Shown in pieces: positions 52,871 to 60,801 of a DNA stretch of 64,000 bases. This stretch comes from Herbaspirillum sp. WKF16. GTDB taxonomy: Bacteria; Pseudomonadota; Gammaproteobacteria; Burkholderiales; Burkholderiaceae_D. The DNA lies in assembly GCF_028993615.1 (NCBI RefSeq), contig NZ_CP118632.1, positions 1,922,001 to 1,986,000 on the forward strand. Direction: 5' to 3'. Each line of letters begins with the position of its first letter. Within the stretch, counting starts at the first letter, position 1. The notes beneath the pieces are model-generated. The model had not been told where the DNA came from, did no database searches, and worked only from the letters and a program-made list of their open reading frames with translations. Both the position numbers and the translations under genes were made by a program.

Positions 52871-53060
52871 GTCTTGGGAAATCGCCCTCGCGCGGCGGTG
52901 ACGGCGGTCCGGCCTGATGCCGCAGGGCAAGCCACATCAGGAATTCCCTCATACGAATGTTGGTTTTTTTTAATTATTATTTGATCTAAGAGTCATAAAA
53001 CGTCTCATTGCAAATAGTAGAATGTGGAAAAAATGACAACTGAATGCGGGGTGTTTGACA

Positions 53061-53444
53061 ATGGCAATTGACGCTTCTTCCAAGACGATCCTGATCGTCG
53101 ACGACAGCAAGGTATCCCGCATGGTGATCCGGGCGCACATTCTTGCCGCCCATCCGGAGTGGAAGGTGGTGGAGGCGGGCACCGGGGAAGAGGCCATGAA
53201 GCTGGTCGAGCAGTCACCTCCCGACTACTGCACCATGGACATCAACATGCCAGGGATGCTGGGCACCGACGCCGCCGCCGCCATCCTGCAATCGCATCCG
53301 GAAGTGCGGGTGGCGATCTTCTCGGCCAACATCCAGGAAACCGTGCAATCGCGCGCCCAGCACCTGGGCGCGGTGTTCGTCGCCAAGCCGGTGACGGAGA
53401 AATCGATCAGCCAGGCCCTGCTGCATTTCACGGGGGGCGCGTGA
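53061..53444 (+). CDS. CheY-like single-domain response regulator
   Basis: A 127-residue receiver with no output domain. Acidic pocket Asp14-Asp15 in ILIVDDSKVSR, phospho-acceptor Asp60 in TMDINMPG, switch Ser in FSANIQ, and Lys109 in VAKPV. It is the first gene of a three-gene unit; its stop overlaps the GTG of the CheC-like gene (GTGA). Phosphorylation state is probably controlled by that partner. The cognate kinase is not in the window. ATG at 53061 is preferred over a TTG two codons before. Confidence 0.93.
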   Translation: MAIDASSKTILIVDDSKVSRMVIRAHILAAHPEWKVVEAGTGEEAMKLVEQSPPDYCTMDINMPGMLGTDAAAAILQSHPEVRVAIFSANIQETVQSRAQHLGAVFVAKPVTEKSISQALLHFTGGA

Positions 53445-54064
53445 CCATCCTCAACGACATCGAGCTGGATGCCCTGACCGAGATCTTCAACGTCGGCGCC
53501 GGCCGCGCGGCCTTGAGCCTGTCGGAGATCGTCGGCGACGAGGTGCGCCTGTCGGTGCCGTCGGTGGAAGTGCTGCGCACGCGCGAGATCGACGAGCGCG
53601 TGCTGGCCTTGTCCAACGCCCGTTTCGCCACCGTCAGCCAGATCTTCGACGGCCCCTTCGATGCCGAAGCGGTGCTGCTCTTCACCGAGGAGCATGCGCT
53701 GGAAATCGTGCGCGACATGATGGGCTCGCAGATGAGCCTGGACGAACTCGCCGAGTTCGAGCAGGAGGCCATGTGCGAGCTGGGCAACATCATCCTCAAT
53801 GCCTGCCTGTCGGCGATGGCGGACATGCTGGGCATCACCCTGAACAGCTCGCTGCCGAACTATGTGGTGTCCTCGCCGCCGGAGATTTCCGCGCGCCTGG
53901 CCAGCAGCGAGAGCGACGATACCTACGTGCTGGTGCTGCACATCGACCTGGTGATCGAGAAGCATCACACCGAAGGCCATCTGATCTTCCTGCTCAGTTC
54001 GACGTCGCTCAACAAGCTGGTCACCCACATCCAGCGCTACCTGAACAACATCAGCCTCCCATGA
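53441..54064 (+). CDS. CheC-like receiver phosphatase
   Basis: A 207-residue cytoplasmic protein of the CheC/CheX fold. Two phosphatase-type motifs are visible: LDALTEIFNVGAGRAA near residue 8 and EAMCELGNIILNACLSAMAD near 105, each with the Glu and Asn spaced E-x2-N that dephosphorylate CheY-type receivers. The start is a GTG overlapping the upstream stop; the downstream cyclase overlaps by ATGA. The likely substrate is the receiver encoded just before it. Confidence 0.85.
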   Translation: MTILNDIELDALTEIFNVGAGRAALSLSEIVGDEVRLSVPSVEVLRTREIDERVLALSNARFATVSQIFDGPFDAEAVLLFTEEHALEIVRDMMGSQMSLDELAEFEQEAMCELGNIILNACLSAMADMLGITLNSSLPNYVVSSPPEISARLASSESDDTYVLVLHIDLVIEKHHTEGHLIFLLSSTSLNKLVTHIQRYLNNISLP

Positions 54065-55023
54065 GCAGCTTCGTGCCAGGCCGCTTTGCCGCTGACGACG
54101 TCTACAACCATCTGAATTTCGGATTGGTGATGCTGGACAAGGATTTCAACATCCTGCTCTGGAACGACTGGATGGTCAGGCACAGCCACGTGCCGGCCGA
54201 GGGCGCGCTCAACGCCAATTTCATCGCGCTGTTCAACCAGCAGCTGGCGCCGGGTTTCCTGCGCGCGCTGAGCAATACCGTGAGCTACGGCCTGCCGGCC
54301 GTGTTGTCGAGCGCCTTGCACCGCTCGCCGCTGCCGCTGTACCACGTCTACCTGCCCAACGACGGCGAAGCGCCGGCGCGCATGGTGCAATCGGTGGTGA
54401 TGACGCCGATCCTGGCGGCCGACGGCAGCCGCTCTTGCCTGATCCAGATCAGCGACTCCAGCAATTCGGTCAAGCGCGAGAAGATCCTGCTGTCGCATTC
54501 CGAAGCGCTCAAGCGCCAGGTGGTCACCGACGGGCTGACCGGCGTAAACAACCGCCGTTTCTTCGACGAGAATTACACGCTGGCGCTGCAGCAGGCCAGG
54601 CGCAATCGCAGCAACCTGTCGCTGTTCATGATCGACATCGACTTCTTCAAGCAGTACAACGACCATTACGGCCACATCGCCGGCGACCGCGTCCTCAAAC
54701 GCGTGGCCGAGACCTTGCGCAACCAGCTGGCCTCGCCCACCGACGTATTCGCCCGCTACGGCGGCGAGGAGTTCATCATGCTGCTGGGCGGAATGGAGCA
54801 TGACGCCGCGCGCGATTTCGCCGAGCAGCTGCGCGACAGCGTGCGGGCGCTGGATGAACCGCACGACAAATCGCTGGTCAACCGCTGCATGACCATCAGC
54901 GTGGGCGTTTGCACCCGCGCGCCGGAAGGGGAGGCCGACGGCCGCAACCTGCTGGCCACGGCCGATGCAGCGCTGTATCGCGCCAAACTGGGTGGGCGCA
55001 ACAAGGTGGTCGCCACCGAGTGA
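54061..55023 (+). CDS. PAS-GGDEF diguanylate cyclase
   Basis: A 320-residue soluble cyclase. An N-terminal PAS-like domain (about 10-135: YNHLNFGLVMLDKDFNILLWNDWM) is linked to a GGDEF domain by a helix. The cyclase part has MIDIDFFKQYNDHYGH and GGEEF at 234-238, so it should be active. The inhibitory RxxD is absent (SPTD in that position), so product inhibition is not expected at that site. It overlaps the CheC-like gene, and the three genes appear to form a phosphorylation-to-c-di-GMP module. Confidence 0.92.
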   Translation: MSSFVPGRFAADDVYNHLNFGLVMLDKDFNILLWNDWMVRHSHVPAEGALNANFIALFNQQLAPGFLRALSNTVSYGLPAVLSSALHRSPLPLYHVYLPNDGEAPARMVQSVVMTPILAADGSRSCLIQISDSSNSVKREKILLSHSEALKRQVVTDGLTGVNNRRFFDENYTLALQQARRNRSNLSLFMIDIDFFKQYNDHYGHIAGDRVLKRVAETLRNQLASPTDVFARYGGEEFIMLLGGMEHDAARDFAEQLRDSVRALDEPHDKSLVNRCMTISVGVCTRAPEGEADGRNLLATADAALYRAKLGGRNKVVATE

Positions 55024-55122
55024 CGGGCGGGCCCGTCCGGGCACTTGTTCACCGCGCCCCGGATTGTCCAAATCGCGGGCAATTTATTGGAAACCCTTGC
55101 CGGCCAAGGCTGTCCGATACTC

Positions 55123-55162
55123 AGTCACAGCTTATCAACAGACTTGTTCACAGCTTCTGTGA
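55123..55162. repeat. Direct and inverted repeats with DnaA-box-like elements
   Basis: TCACAGCTT occurs twice (from 55124 and 55148). TTATCAACA at 55132-55140 and TTGTTCACA at 55144-55152 are near matches to the DnaA box TTATCCACA, and TCACAG-CTT-CTGTGA forms a small palindrome. It is too small for an origin. Possible regulator binding site for the downstream gene. Confidence 0.35.
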
Positions 55163-55287
55163 GTAACTTTTTTTGCCGGCGCCGGATCCGCGTGGGGCGG
55201 GACACCATCGGCCTTGCGTATAATGCCGGGCTGCCGGACTTGTTGATCCGCTGCAATGATTCCTTTCCGATAACCGATCACGACCTG

Positions 55288-55692
55288 ATGCGACGACTGC
55301 TGCTCCTGCTGCTGACCTTCCTGCTCCCGCTGCAATTGCTGGCGGCGACGGTGGGCGAGCTGCCGGCGCGCGCAGGGCAGGGCGGCGATGCGCGGGTGGC
55401 ATGCCCATATCAGCAAGCATCGTCTCCAGCGGCCGCGACGACGGCCGAAGCATCGGCCCGGTTTGTTGCCGGGTTCGCCGCAACTTCCGACGCCGACGCT
55501 GGCGCCGGGCAGGACGGCGGCGAGGACGACGTCGATGTCCCAGCCGCGCAGGCTGAACTCGAAGACCACACCATCCCGGCGCGCATCGCCACGCCGGACA
55601 TCCCCTGGCAATCCTTCCCGCACGCCTTCGCGGCGCCGTTGAGCTGGCCGTCCTTCGTGCGCGACCAGTTGCGTCCGCCGCCGTTAGCCTGA
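55288..55692 (+). CDS. Secreted protein of unknown function
   Basis: A 134-residue protein with a clear signal peptide (MRRLLLLLLTFLLPLQLLAA, cleavage near residue 20-21). The mature part is Ala/Asp-rich and low-complexity in the middle (GAGQDGGEDDVDVPAAQ) and closes with a patterned PWQSFPHAFAAPLSWPSFVRDQLRPPP. I do not recognise the family. No cysteine pair or repeat suggests a function. It lies upstream of htpX, and the start is supported mainly by the signal peptide; no strong ribosome binding site is seen. Confidence 0.55.
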   Translation: MRRLLLLLLTFLLPLQLLAATVGELPARAGQGGDARVACPYQQASSPAAATTAEASARFVAGFAATSDADAGAGQDGGEDDVDVPAAQAELEDHTIPARIATPDIPWQSFPHAFAAPLSWPSFVRDQLRPPPLA

Positions 55693-55832
55693 TTCCGCCT
55701 TCCTTGCGCTGAATGCGCCGGGCCGCCTGGGCCCGCGCGCATGGCGCCTGGCGCATTCCATCGCTTGCTGTCGCAAGACCGCGCCGCATCGGCAGAGGTG
55801 CCGCGGCGCATCACCACTCAATTGGAAAAATC

Positions 55833-56711
55833 ATGAAACGCATCATTCTGTTCCTCGTCACCAATCTGGCGGTGATGCTGGTGCTCAGCTTCACCGCCAG
55901 CCTGCTCGGCATCAACCGCTACCTCACCGCCAACGGCCTCAACTTCGGCATGCTGCTGGTGTTCTGCGGCTTGATGGGCTTTGGCGGCTCCTTCATTTCT
56001 CTGTTCATGTCCAAGACCATTGCCAAATGGTCGACCGGCGCGCGCGTGATCGAACAGCCTCAGAACTCCACCGAGCTGTGGCTGGTGAACACCGTGCAAA
56101 GCCTGGCCACCCGCGCCCAATTGCCGATGCCGGAGGTGGCCGTATACGACGGTCCGGCCAACGCCTTCGCCACCGGCGCCAGCAAGAGCAATTCGCTGGT
56201 GGCCGTGTCCACCGGCCTGTTGCAGGGCATGACCAAGGAGGAGGTGGAGGCGGTGCTGGCGCACGAAGTGGCTCACATCGCCAATGGCGACATGGTCACG
56301 CTCACGCTGATCCAGGGCGTGGTCAACACCTTCGTGATGTTCTTCGCGCGCATCGTCGGTTACTTCGTCGACTCTTTCCTGCGTCGTAACAACGAGGAAA
56401 ATTCCGGCCCCGGCATCGGCTACATGGTGACCGTGTTCGTTTGCGAGATCGTATTCGGCATCCTGGCCAGCATCATCGTCATGTACTTCTCGCGCCAGCG
56501 CGAATACCGCGCCGACGCCGGCGCGGCTTCGCTGATGGGTTCCAGCGCGCCGATGATCGGGGCGCTGCGCCGCCTGGGCGGCATGCAATCCGACGGCTTG
56601 CCGCAGAACCTGCAGGCTTCCGGCATCGCCGGCCGCGAATCGTGGCTGGGCCTGTTCACCAGCCATCCGCCGCTGGAGTCGCGCATCGCCGCGCTGCAGT
56701 CGCGCCGCTGA
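55833..56711 (+). CDS. htpX: Membrane protease HtpX
   Basis: A 292-residue inner-membrane zinc metalloprotease that degrades damaged membrane proteins. Two N-terminal helices (about 4-25 and 37-58), then the zinc motif HEVAH starting at His144 ([14 protein letters not shown]), two more helices, and the third ligand region in [15 protein letters not shown]. The C-terminal [13 protein letters not shown] is standard. ATG at 55833 gives the usual [15 protein letters not shown] start. Confidence 0.97.
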   Translation: MKRIILFLVTNLAVMLVLSFTASLLGINRYLTANGLNFGMLLVFCGLMGFGGSFISLFMSKTIAKWSTGARVIEQPQNSTELWLVNTVQSLATRAQLPMPEVAVYDGPANAFATGASKSNSLVAVSTGLLQGMTKEEVEAVLAHEVAHIANGDMVTLTLIQGVVNTFVMFFARIVGYFVDSFLRRNNEENSGPGIGYMVTVFVCEIVFGILASIIVMYFSRQREYRADAGAASLMGSSAPMIGALRRLGGMQSDGLPQNLQASGIAGRESWLGLFTSHPPLESRIAALQSRR

Positions 56712-56853
56712 TCTCCCGTGCGAGCGCCACCCGCGCCGCGCCATGCGCGGGCGGCGTGCCGGCCTCGGCCATGTTAGTCTCATGGTCGTCGCCGGTGCTT
56801 CTCCTTTGCAGTCATTACAAGACCATCATCCACCTCGAAAGGATCACTGACTG

Positions 56854-58506
56854 ATGCCCCATCACACCCCCCTTATCGCGACCATTGTCGGCGGCCTCGT
56901 CCTGGCCTTCATCTTCGGCACCCTGGCCAATCGCTTCAAGATGCCGCCGTTGATCGGCTACCTGGTCGCCGGCATCGCCATCGGCCCGTTCACGCCGGGC
57001 TTCGTCGGCGACGCCGACCTGGCGCAGGAGCTGGCGGAGATCGGCGTGATCCTGCTGATGTTCGGGGTGGGGCTGCATTTTTCGCTGAAGGATTTGCTGT
57101 CGGTGAAGAACATCGCCATTCCCGGCGCGGTGGCGCAGATCGCCATCGCCACCTTGCTGGGCATGGGCCTGGGTTGGGCGCTGGGCTGGCCGATGGGCGA
57201 GGGCTTCCTGTTCGGGCTGGCGCTGTCGGTGGCCAGTACGGTGGTGCTGCTGACCGCCTTGCAGGAGCGCCGCCTGGTGGAAACCAAGCGCGGCCGCATC
57301 GCGGTCGGCTGGCTGATCGTCGAAGACATCGCCATGGTGCTGGCGCTGGTGCTGATCCCGGCGCTCTCCGGCATCCTGGGCGGCAAGGGCGAAGCGATGA
57401 GCGGCAATGCGCTGCTGATCACCCTGGGCGTGACGCTGGGCAAGGTGGTGGCATTCGTGGCGGTGATGCTCATCGTCGGTCGTCGCGTGATTCCGTGGAT
57501 CCTGGAACGCATCGCCGACACCGGCTCGCGCGAGCTGTTCCGGTTGGCGGTGCTGGCCATCGCGCTGGGGTTTGCGCTCGGATCGGCCTATGTGTTCGGC
57601 GTCTCGTTCGCGCTGGGCGCCTTCTTCGCGGGCATGATCCTGTCCGAGTCCGAGCTGAGCCATCGCGCCGCGGAGGAGTCGCTGCCGTTGCGCGATGCCT
57701 TCTCGGTGCTGTTTTTCGTCTCGGTGGGCATGCTGTTCGATCCCTCGGTGCTGGTGCGCGAGCCGTTGCTGGTGCTGGCCACCGTGCTCATCATCGTGGT
57801 CGGCAAGTCGCTGGCGGCGCTGCTGATCGTGCGCGTCTTCGGTCATCCGCTGTCGACCGCGCTGACCATCTCCGCCAGCCTGGCGCAGATCGGCGAGTTC
57901 TCCTTCATCCTGGCCACGCTGGGCATTTCGCTGGATCTGCTCTCGCCGGTGGCGCGCGACCTGATCCTGGGCGGCGCGATCCTCTCCATCCTGATCAATC
58001 CGCTGCTGTTCTCGTTGCTGGATCGCCTGAAGCCGCGCATCGAGGCGCGCGAGGGCGGGCAGGCGCCAGCCGAGGCGGCGCAGCAGGCGGTCGATTTCGA
58101 CGCGCACGTGGTGCTGGTCGGCTACGGCCGCGTCGGGCGCGGCATCGGTGAGCAATTGCGTGCCGAGGGCAAGCCTTTCGTGGTGATCGAGGCGCTGCTT
58201 GAAAACGTCGAGGCGCTGCGCGCCGAGGGCGTGCCTGTCCTTTACGGCAACGGCGCCCAGACCGAGCTGCTGAAGGCGGCTGCGATCGAGCGCGCGCGCT
58301 GGCTGCTGGTGGCGATTCCGGAGGTCTTCGAAGCCGGCCAACTGATCGAGCACGCCCGGGCAGCCAACCCGGGCCTGCAGGTCGTGGCGCGCGCGCATTC
58401 GGATGCCGAGATCGAGCATCTCGAAAAGCACGGCGCACACCAGGTGATCATGGGCGAGCGCGAGATCGCGCGCGGCATGCTGGGAGTGATCGGGCAGGGC
58501 GCTTGA
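56854..58506 (+). CDS. ybaL: YbaL-type cation:proton antiporter (CPA2) with RCK domain
   Basis: A 550-residue inner-membrane transporter close to E. coli YbaL (558). About 12 helices fill the first 390 residues, with FKMPPLIGYLVAGIAIGPFTPG at the start and VGWLIVEDIAMVLALVLIPAL in the middle. After a cytoplasmic linker, a nucleotide-binding RCK/TrkA-N domain begins at about residue 415 (HVVLVGYGRVGRGIGEQL). Potassium/proton exchange is the family expectation. No KefF/KefG-type ancillary gene is adjacent. It is followed by an FMN riboswitch that belongs to the next gene. Confidence 0.92.
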   Translation: MPHHTPLIATIVGGLVLAFIFGTLANRFKMPPLIGYLVAGIAIGPFTPGFVGDADLAQELAEIGVILLMFGVGLHFSLKDLLSVKNIAIPGAVAQIAIATLLGMGLGWALGWPMGEGFLFGLALSVASTVVLLTALQERRLVETKRGRIAVGWLIVEDIAMVLALVLIPALSGILGGKGEAMSGNALLITLGVTLGKVVAFVAVMLIVGRRVIPWILERIADTGSRELFRLAVLAIALGFALGSAYVFGVSFALGAFFAGMILSESELSHRAAEESLPLRDAFSVLFFVSVGMLFDPSVLVREPLLVLATVLIIVVGKSLAALLIVRVFGHPLSTALTISASLAQIGEFSFILATLGISLDLLSPVARDLILGGAILSILINPLLFSLLDRLKPRIEAREGGQAPAEAAQQAVDFDAHVVLVGYGRVGRGIGEQLRAEGKPFVVIEALLENVEALRAEGVPVLYGNGAQTELLKAAAIERARWLLVAIPEVFEAGQLIEHARAANPGLQVVARAHSDAEIEHLEKHGAHQVIMGEREIARGMLGVIGQGA

Positions 58507-58611
58507 GCGTGCGGCGGGGCGGTTTGATCTTGCGCCCTGCAGCATTTTTCCGGCCATGTTAAAGTCCCGCTTGCCGTTGCGCCGGGGATCCTCTCCGCTG
58601 CGCGGCAACAA

Positions 58612-58776
58612 GTTCTCGGGGCGGGGTGCAACTCCCCACCGGCGGTAATCCCGCAGCGCCACCCGGCGCGCGCAGGTAGCCCGCGAGCGCCCGGCAGCCG
58701 GTTGTTGCGGTGGTCGGGGTCAGCAGACCTGGTGAGATCCCGGGGCCGACGGTCATAGTCCGGATGAAAGAGAACG
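58612..58776 (+). promoter_or_regulatory. FMN riboswitch (RFN element)
   Basis: The conserved parts appear in order: TTCTCGGGGCGGGGTG with ACTCCCCACCGGCGGTAAT at the 5' side, AGCCCGCGAGCG, GGTCAGCAGACCTGGTGAGA, GCCGACGGTCATAGTCCGGATGAAAGAGAAC at the 3' side. The outer stem GTTCTC/GAGAAC closes it. It lies about 105 bp before ribH2, so FMN binding should turn down that gene. A variable arm (about 58650-58710) is GC-rich and rather long. Confidence 0.95.
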
Positions 58777-58846
58777 GGATGTCCGACACCGTGTTGCTGC
58801 GCCGTCCTTGCGTGCGTAGCGCGCGTGCGGCCGTGCATCCCCGCGC

Positions 58847-58870
58847 CCTGTTTAAATCATCGAACAGGAG
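58847..58870 (+). promoter_or_regulatory. Hairpin covering the ribH2 Shine-Dalgarno site
   Basis: CCTGTT at 58847-58852 pairs with AACAGG at 58863-58868. The right arm overlaps the AGGAG ribosome binding site at 58866-58870, 10 bases before the ATG. No terminator with a T-run is seen between the riboswitch and the gene, so control at translation is likely. Confidence 0.55.
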
Positions 58871-58880
58871 TCCTGAACCC

Positions 58881-59396
58881 ATGTCTCAAACGCATCTTTC
58901 CGCAGTCCATTCCACGCACGGCAAGCGTATCGCCTTCATCCAGGCCAGCTGGCACAAGGAGATCGTCGATCAGTGCCGTATCGCCTTCACTGACGAGATC
59001 GCCAAGCTGGGCTGGCCGGTCGACAGCATCGATTTCTTCGAGCTGCCCGGCGCCTTTGAAATCCCGCTGCATGCCAAGGTGCTGGCCAAGTCCGGCAAGT
59101 ACGCCGGCATCGTCGCCAGCGGCCTGGTGGTCGATGGCGGCATCTACCGCCATGATTTCGTCGCGCAGTCGGTGATCTCGGCGCTGATGCAGGTCCAGCT
59201 GGAGACCGAAGTGCCGGTATTCTCCGCCGTGCTGACGCCGCATCACTTCCATTCGCATGGCGAGCACCAGGCCTTCTTCCATGAGCATTTCCTGGTCAAG
59301 GGCCGGGAGGCGGCGCATGCCTGCGCGACGACCGTGGCCAAGCTGGGGCAAGTACGGGCGGGCGAAACCGCGCAGCCGGCCCTGAACGCGGCCTGA
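58881..59396 (+). CDS. ribH2: 6,7-dimethyl-8-ribityllumazine synthase, type II (RibH2-like)
   Basis: A 171-residue enzyme of riboflavin synthesis. The RibH2 features are plain: RIAFIQASWHKEIVDQCR at the start, FELPGAFEIPLHAKVLAKSGKYAGIVASGLVVDGGIYRHDFVAQSVI with the active-site His, and VLTPHHFHSHGEHQAFFHEHFLVKGREAAHA. This is very close in pattern to the Brucella RibH2 I remember, and unlike the classical RibH that has GCVIRGETPHYDYV. It stands alone behind an FMN riboswitch rather than in a rib operon, so a second, general RibH is expected elsewhere in the genome. Confidence 0.94.
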   Translation: MSQTHLSAVHSTHGKRIAFIQASWHKEIVDQCRIAFTDEIAKLGWPVDSIDFFELPGAFEIPLHAKVLAKSGKYAGIVASGLVVDGGIYRHDFVAQSVISALMQVQLETEVPVFSAVLTPHHFHSHGEHQAFFHEHFLVKGREAAHACATTVAKLGQVRAGETAQPALNAA

Positions 59397-59481
59397 TCTT
59401 CCGGATGTCGAGGTAGAGGGAGGGCGGCGCAAGGCCGCCCCCCGACTCAGCCGTCAGGTTGATACCGGTAAATTTCCTTGA

Positions 59482-59508
59482 TGTTTGTGAAGCATTTGCT
59501 TACAAACA
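59482..59508. promoter_or_regulatory. Inverted repeat upstream of the PVY-repeat protein
   Basis: TGTTTGT-G-AAGC and GCTT-ACAAACA form a near-perfect dyad around ATTT in an AT-rich stretch. Located 77 bp before the start codon, it could be an operator or overlap the promoter. No matching regulator is adjacent. Confidence 0.4.
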
Positions 59509-59585
59509 TTACGCATTTTCTCTAGTTGCACTTTGAGTGCCGACATATATTCACGATACGTATTCCAGAACAACGAGGAGCTATC

Positions 59586-59891
59586 GTGAAAAAATCGATT
59601 CCCATGATTGCCGGCATGTTTGCCATCGCAGCTGCGGCCGCCCTGTCTGCCGTACCGGCGATGGCGGGCCATGTTTCCGTCGGCGTGAACATCGGCGTGC
59701 CGGGCGCCTACATGGCTCCGCAGCCGGTGTACGTCCAGCCTGCGCCGGTCTATGCGCCGCCGCCTGTGTATGTGCGCCCGGCGCCTGTCTACTATGTCAA
59801 CCCGGCCCCGGTGTATGTGGAGCGCGACTACTACCGCGGCCACCGCCACTGGCATCGCCCGCCGCCGCCTCATCACTGGCGGCATCGCTGA
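59586..59891 (+). CDS. Secreted PVY-repeat, His/Arg-rich small protein
   Basis: A 101-residue protein. The GTG start has a strong GAGGAG site 6 bases upstream. A signal peptide (MKKSIPMIAGMFAIAAAAALSAVPAMA) ends near residue 27. Mature residues about 42-80 are a tandem array of PVYV and PAPVY units (PQPVYVQPAPVYAPPPVYVRP), and the tail is DYYRGHRHWHRPPPPHHWRHR, rich in His, Arg and Pro. Similar small secreted Pro/Tyr-repeat proteins are common in Burkholderiales, with no known function. A metal-binding or envelope role is only a guess from the His-rich tail. Confidence 0.75.
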   Translation: MKKSIPMIAGMFAIAAAAALSAVPAMAGHVSVGVNIGVPGAYMAPQPVYVQPAPVYAPPPVYVRPAPVYYVNPAPVYVERDYYRGHRHWHRPPPPHHWRHR

Positions 59892-59911
59892 TGCCCGGTA
59901 GCAGGCAATGA

Positions 59912-59945
59912 AAAATGGCGGCCATCATGGCCGCCATTTTATTGT
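59912..59945. terminator. Bidirectional terminator
   Basis: AAAATGGCGGCCAT and ATGGCCGCCATTTT are a perfect 14-bp inverted repeat with a 1-base centre (in practice a 5-base loop), followed by ATTG. It separates the PVY-repeat gene from the convergent DUF2242 gene. Confidence 0.85.
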
Positions 59946-59968
59946 GCAGTCGCCTCCGCTGCGGGGCG

Positions 59969-60532
59969 CTATTTCTTTTCCGCAGCCTTCTCGTCATCGT
60001 CGATGTCGACCAGCAGGTAGCGCTCGGCCGCGCCGAAGAAGCGGTCGTAGAAGTCCGGCGAGCGTATGGTTTCGCTGGACACGCGCACCATGGAATCGTC
60101 GCTGCTGCCGAACGGCATGGAGACCGAACCCAGCACGCCCACGCCCAGGCTGGCCGAGGCGTTGCTCTTCTTCAGCGCGAAGCCGTCCTGGGTGGCGCTC
60201 ACGAACATGGTCGCGCTCTTGCCGTTGCCATTGGAGGCGCAGACGACGTGAAAGGCGATTTCCATGTGCTTGTCGCTGGCCGGCTGGAAGCTCTTGTTGC
60301 CGTCGAGCGAATTGTCGGTAGTCTTGTTGATGATGTAGCCCTGGCCCAGCAGCGCCCGGCGGGCCGCCTCGCAGACCGCCTTTTCGCTGCCGGGGAAGCT
60401 GCGCGAGAAGGCGCTGGTGTCGTTGAACTCTTCCTGGTGGTAGAAGGCCGTCTTGCCGGTGGTGCAGGCCGCGAGGACGAGCGTCGTCATGGCGATGGAG
60501 CAGAGCGGGTAGGCAAAACGCGGGCGGAACAT
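59969..60532 (-). CDS. DUF2242 family lipoprotein
   Basis: A 187-residue protein with a lipoprotein signal (hydrophobic IAMTTLVLAAC, Cys at about residue 23). The mature part is a single domain with YHQEEFNDTSAFSRSFPGSEKAVCEAARRALLGQGYII, a conserved start for DUF2242, then ASDKHMEIAFHVVCASNGNGKSATMFVSATQDGFALKKSNASASLGVGVLGSVSMPFGSSDDSMVRVSSETI and FYDRFFGAAERYL near the end. Function unknown; envelope location. The start at 60532 is chosen for the signal peptide. Confidence 0.8.
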   Translation of the reverse strand: MFRPRFAYPLCSIAMTTLVLAACTTGKTAFYHQEEFNDTSAFSRSFPGSEKAVCEAARRALLGQGYIINKTTDNSLDGNKSFQPASDKHMEIAFHVVCASNGNGKSATMFVSATQDGFALKKSNASASLGVGVLGSVSMPFGSSDDSMVRVSSETIRSPDFYDRFFGAAERYLLVDIDDDEKAAEKK

Positions 60533-60801
60533 GCGACGGATCTCCGGCGACAAAAACGGGTGGGCTGAATTGTAAGGGATTCGACGCGCAGCTGGGCCGG
60601 ACGTTGCGTAAATATCGGTAACGGGGGCGTAATCGGCGGTAACGCTGGCCATTGTCGCGACATGTGCCGGCATCGTGGCGGCCATCCTCGCGTACCGCGT
60701 GCGGCCGGCCTGCCGAGGCGCCAAAGGCCTGCTATCCTAGCCGCATCTTTCACGCGGCAGGCGCGCCTGAGCGGCTGCCATATCGAATCAGGATGAGGCA
60801 C

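Noticed and set aside
55123..55162. DnaA-box-like cluster considered as a replication origin
   Set aside because: Only two imperfect boxes, no AT-rich unwinding region, and no dnaA, dnaN or parAB genes nearby.
58710..58880. In-frame N-terminal extension of ribH2 starting inside the FMN riboswitch
   Set aside because: It would translate the conserved 3' riboswitch strand; the ATG at 58881 has its own AGGAG site and matches RibH2 N-termini.
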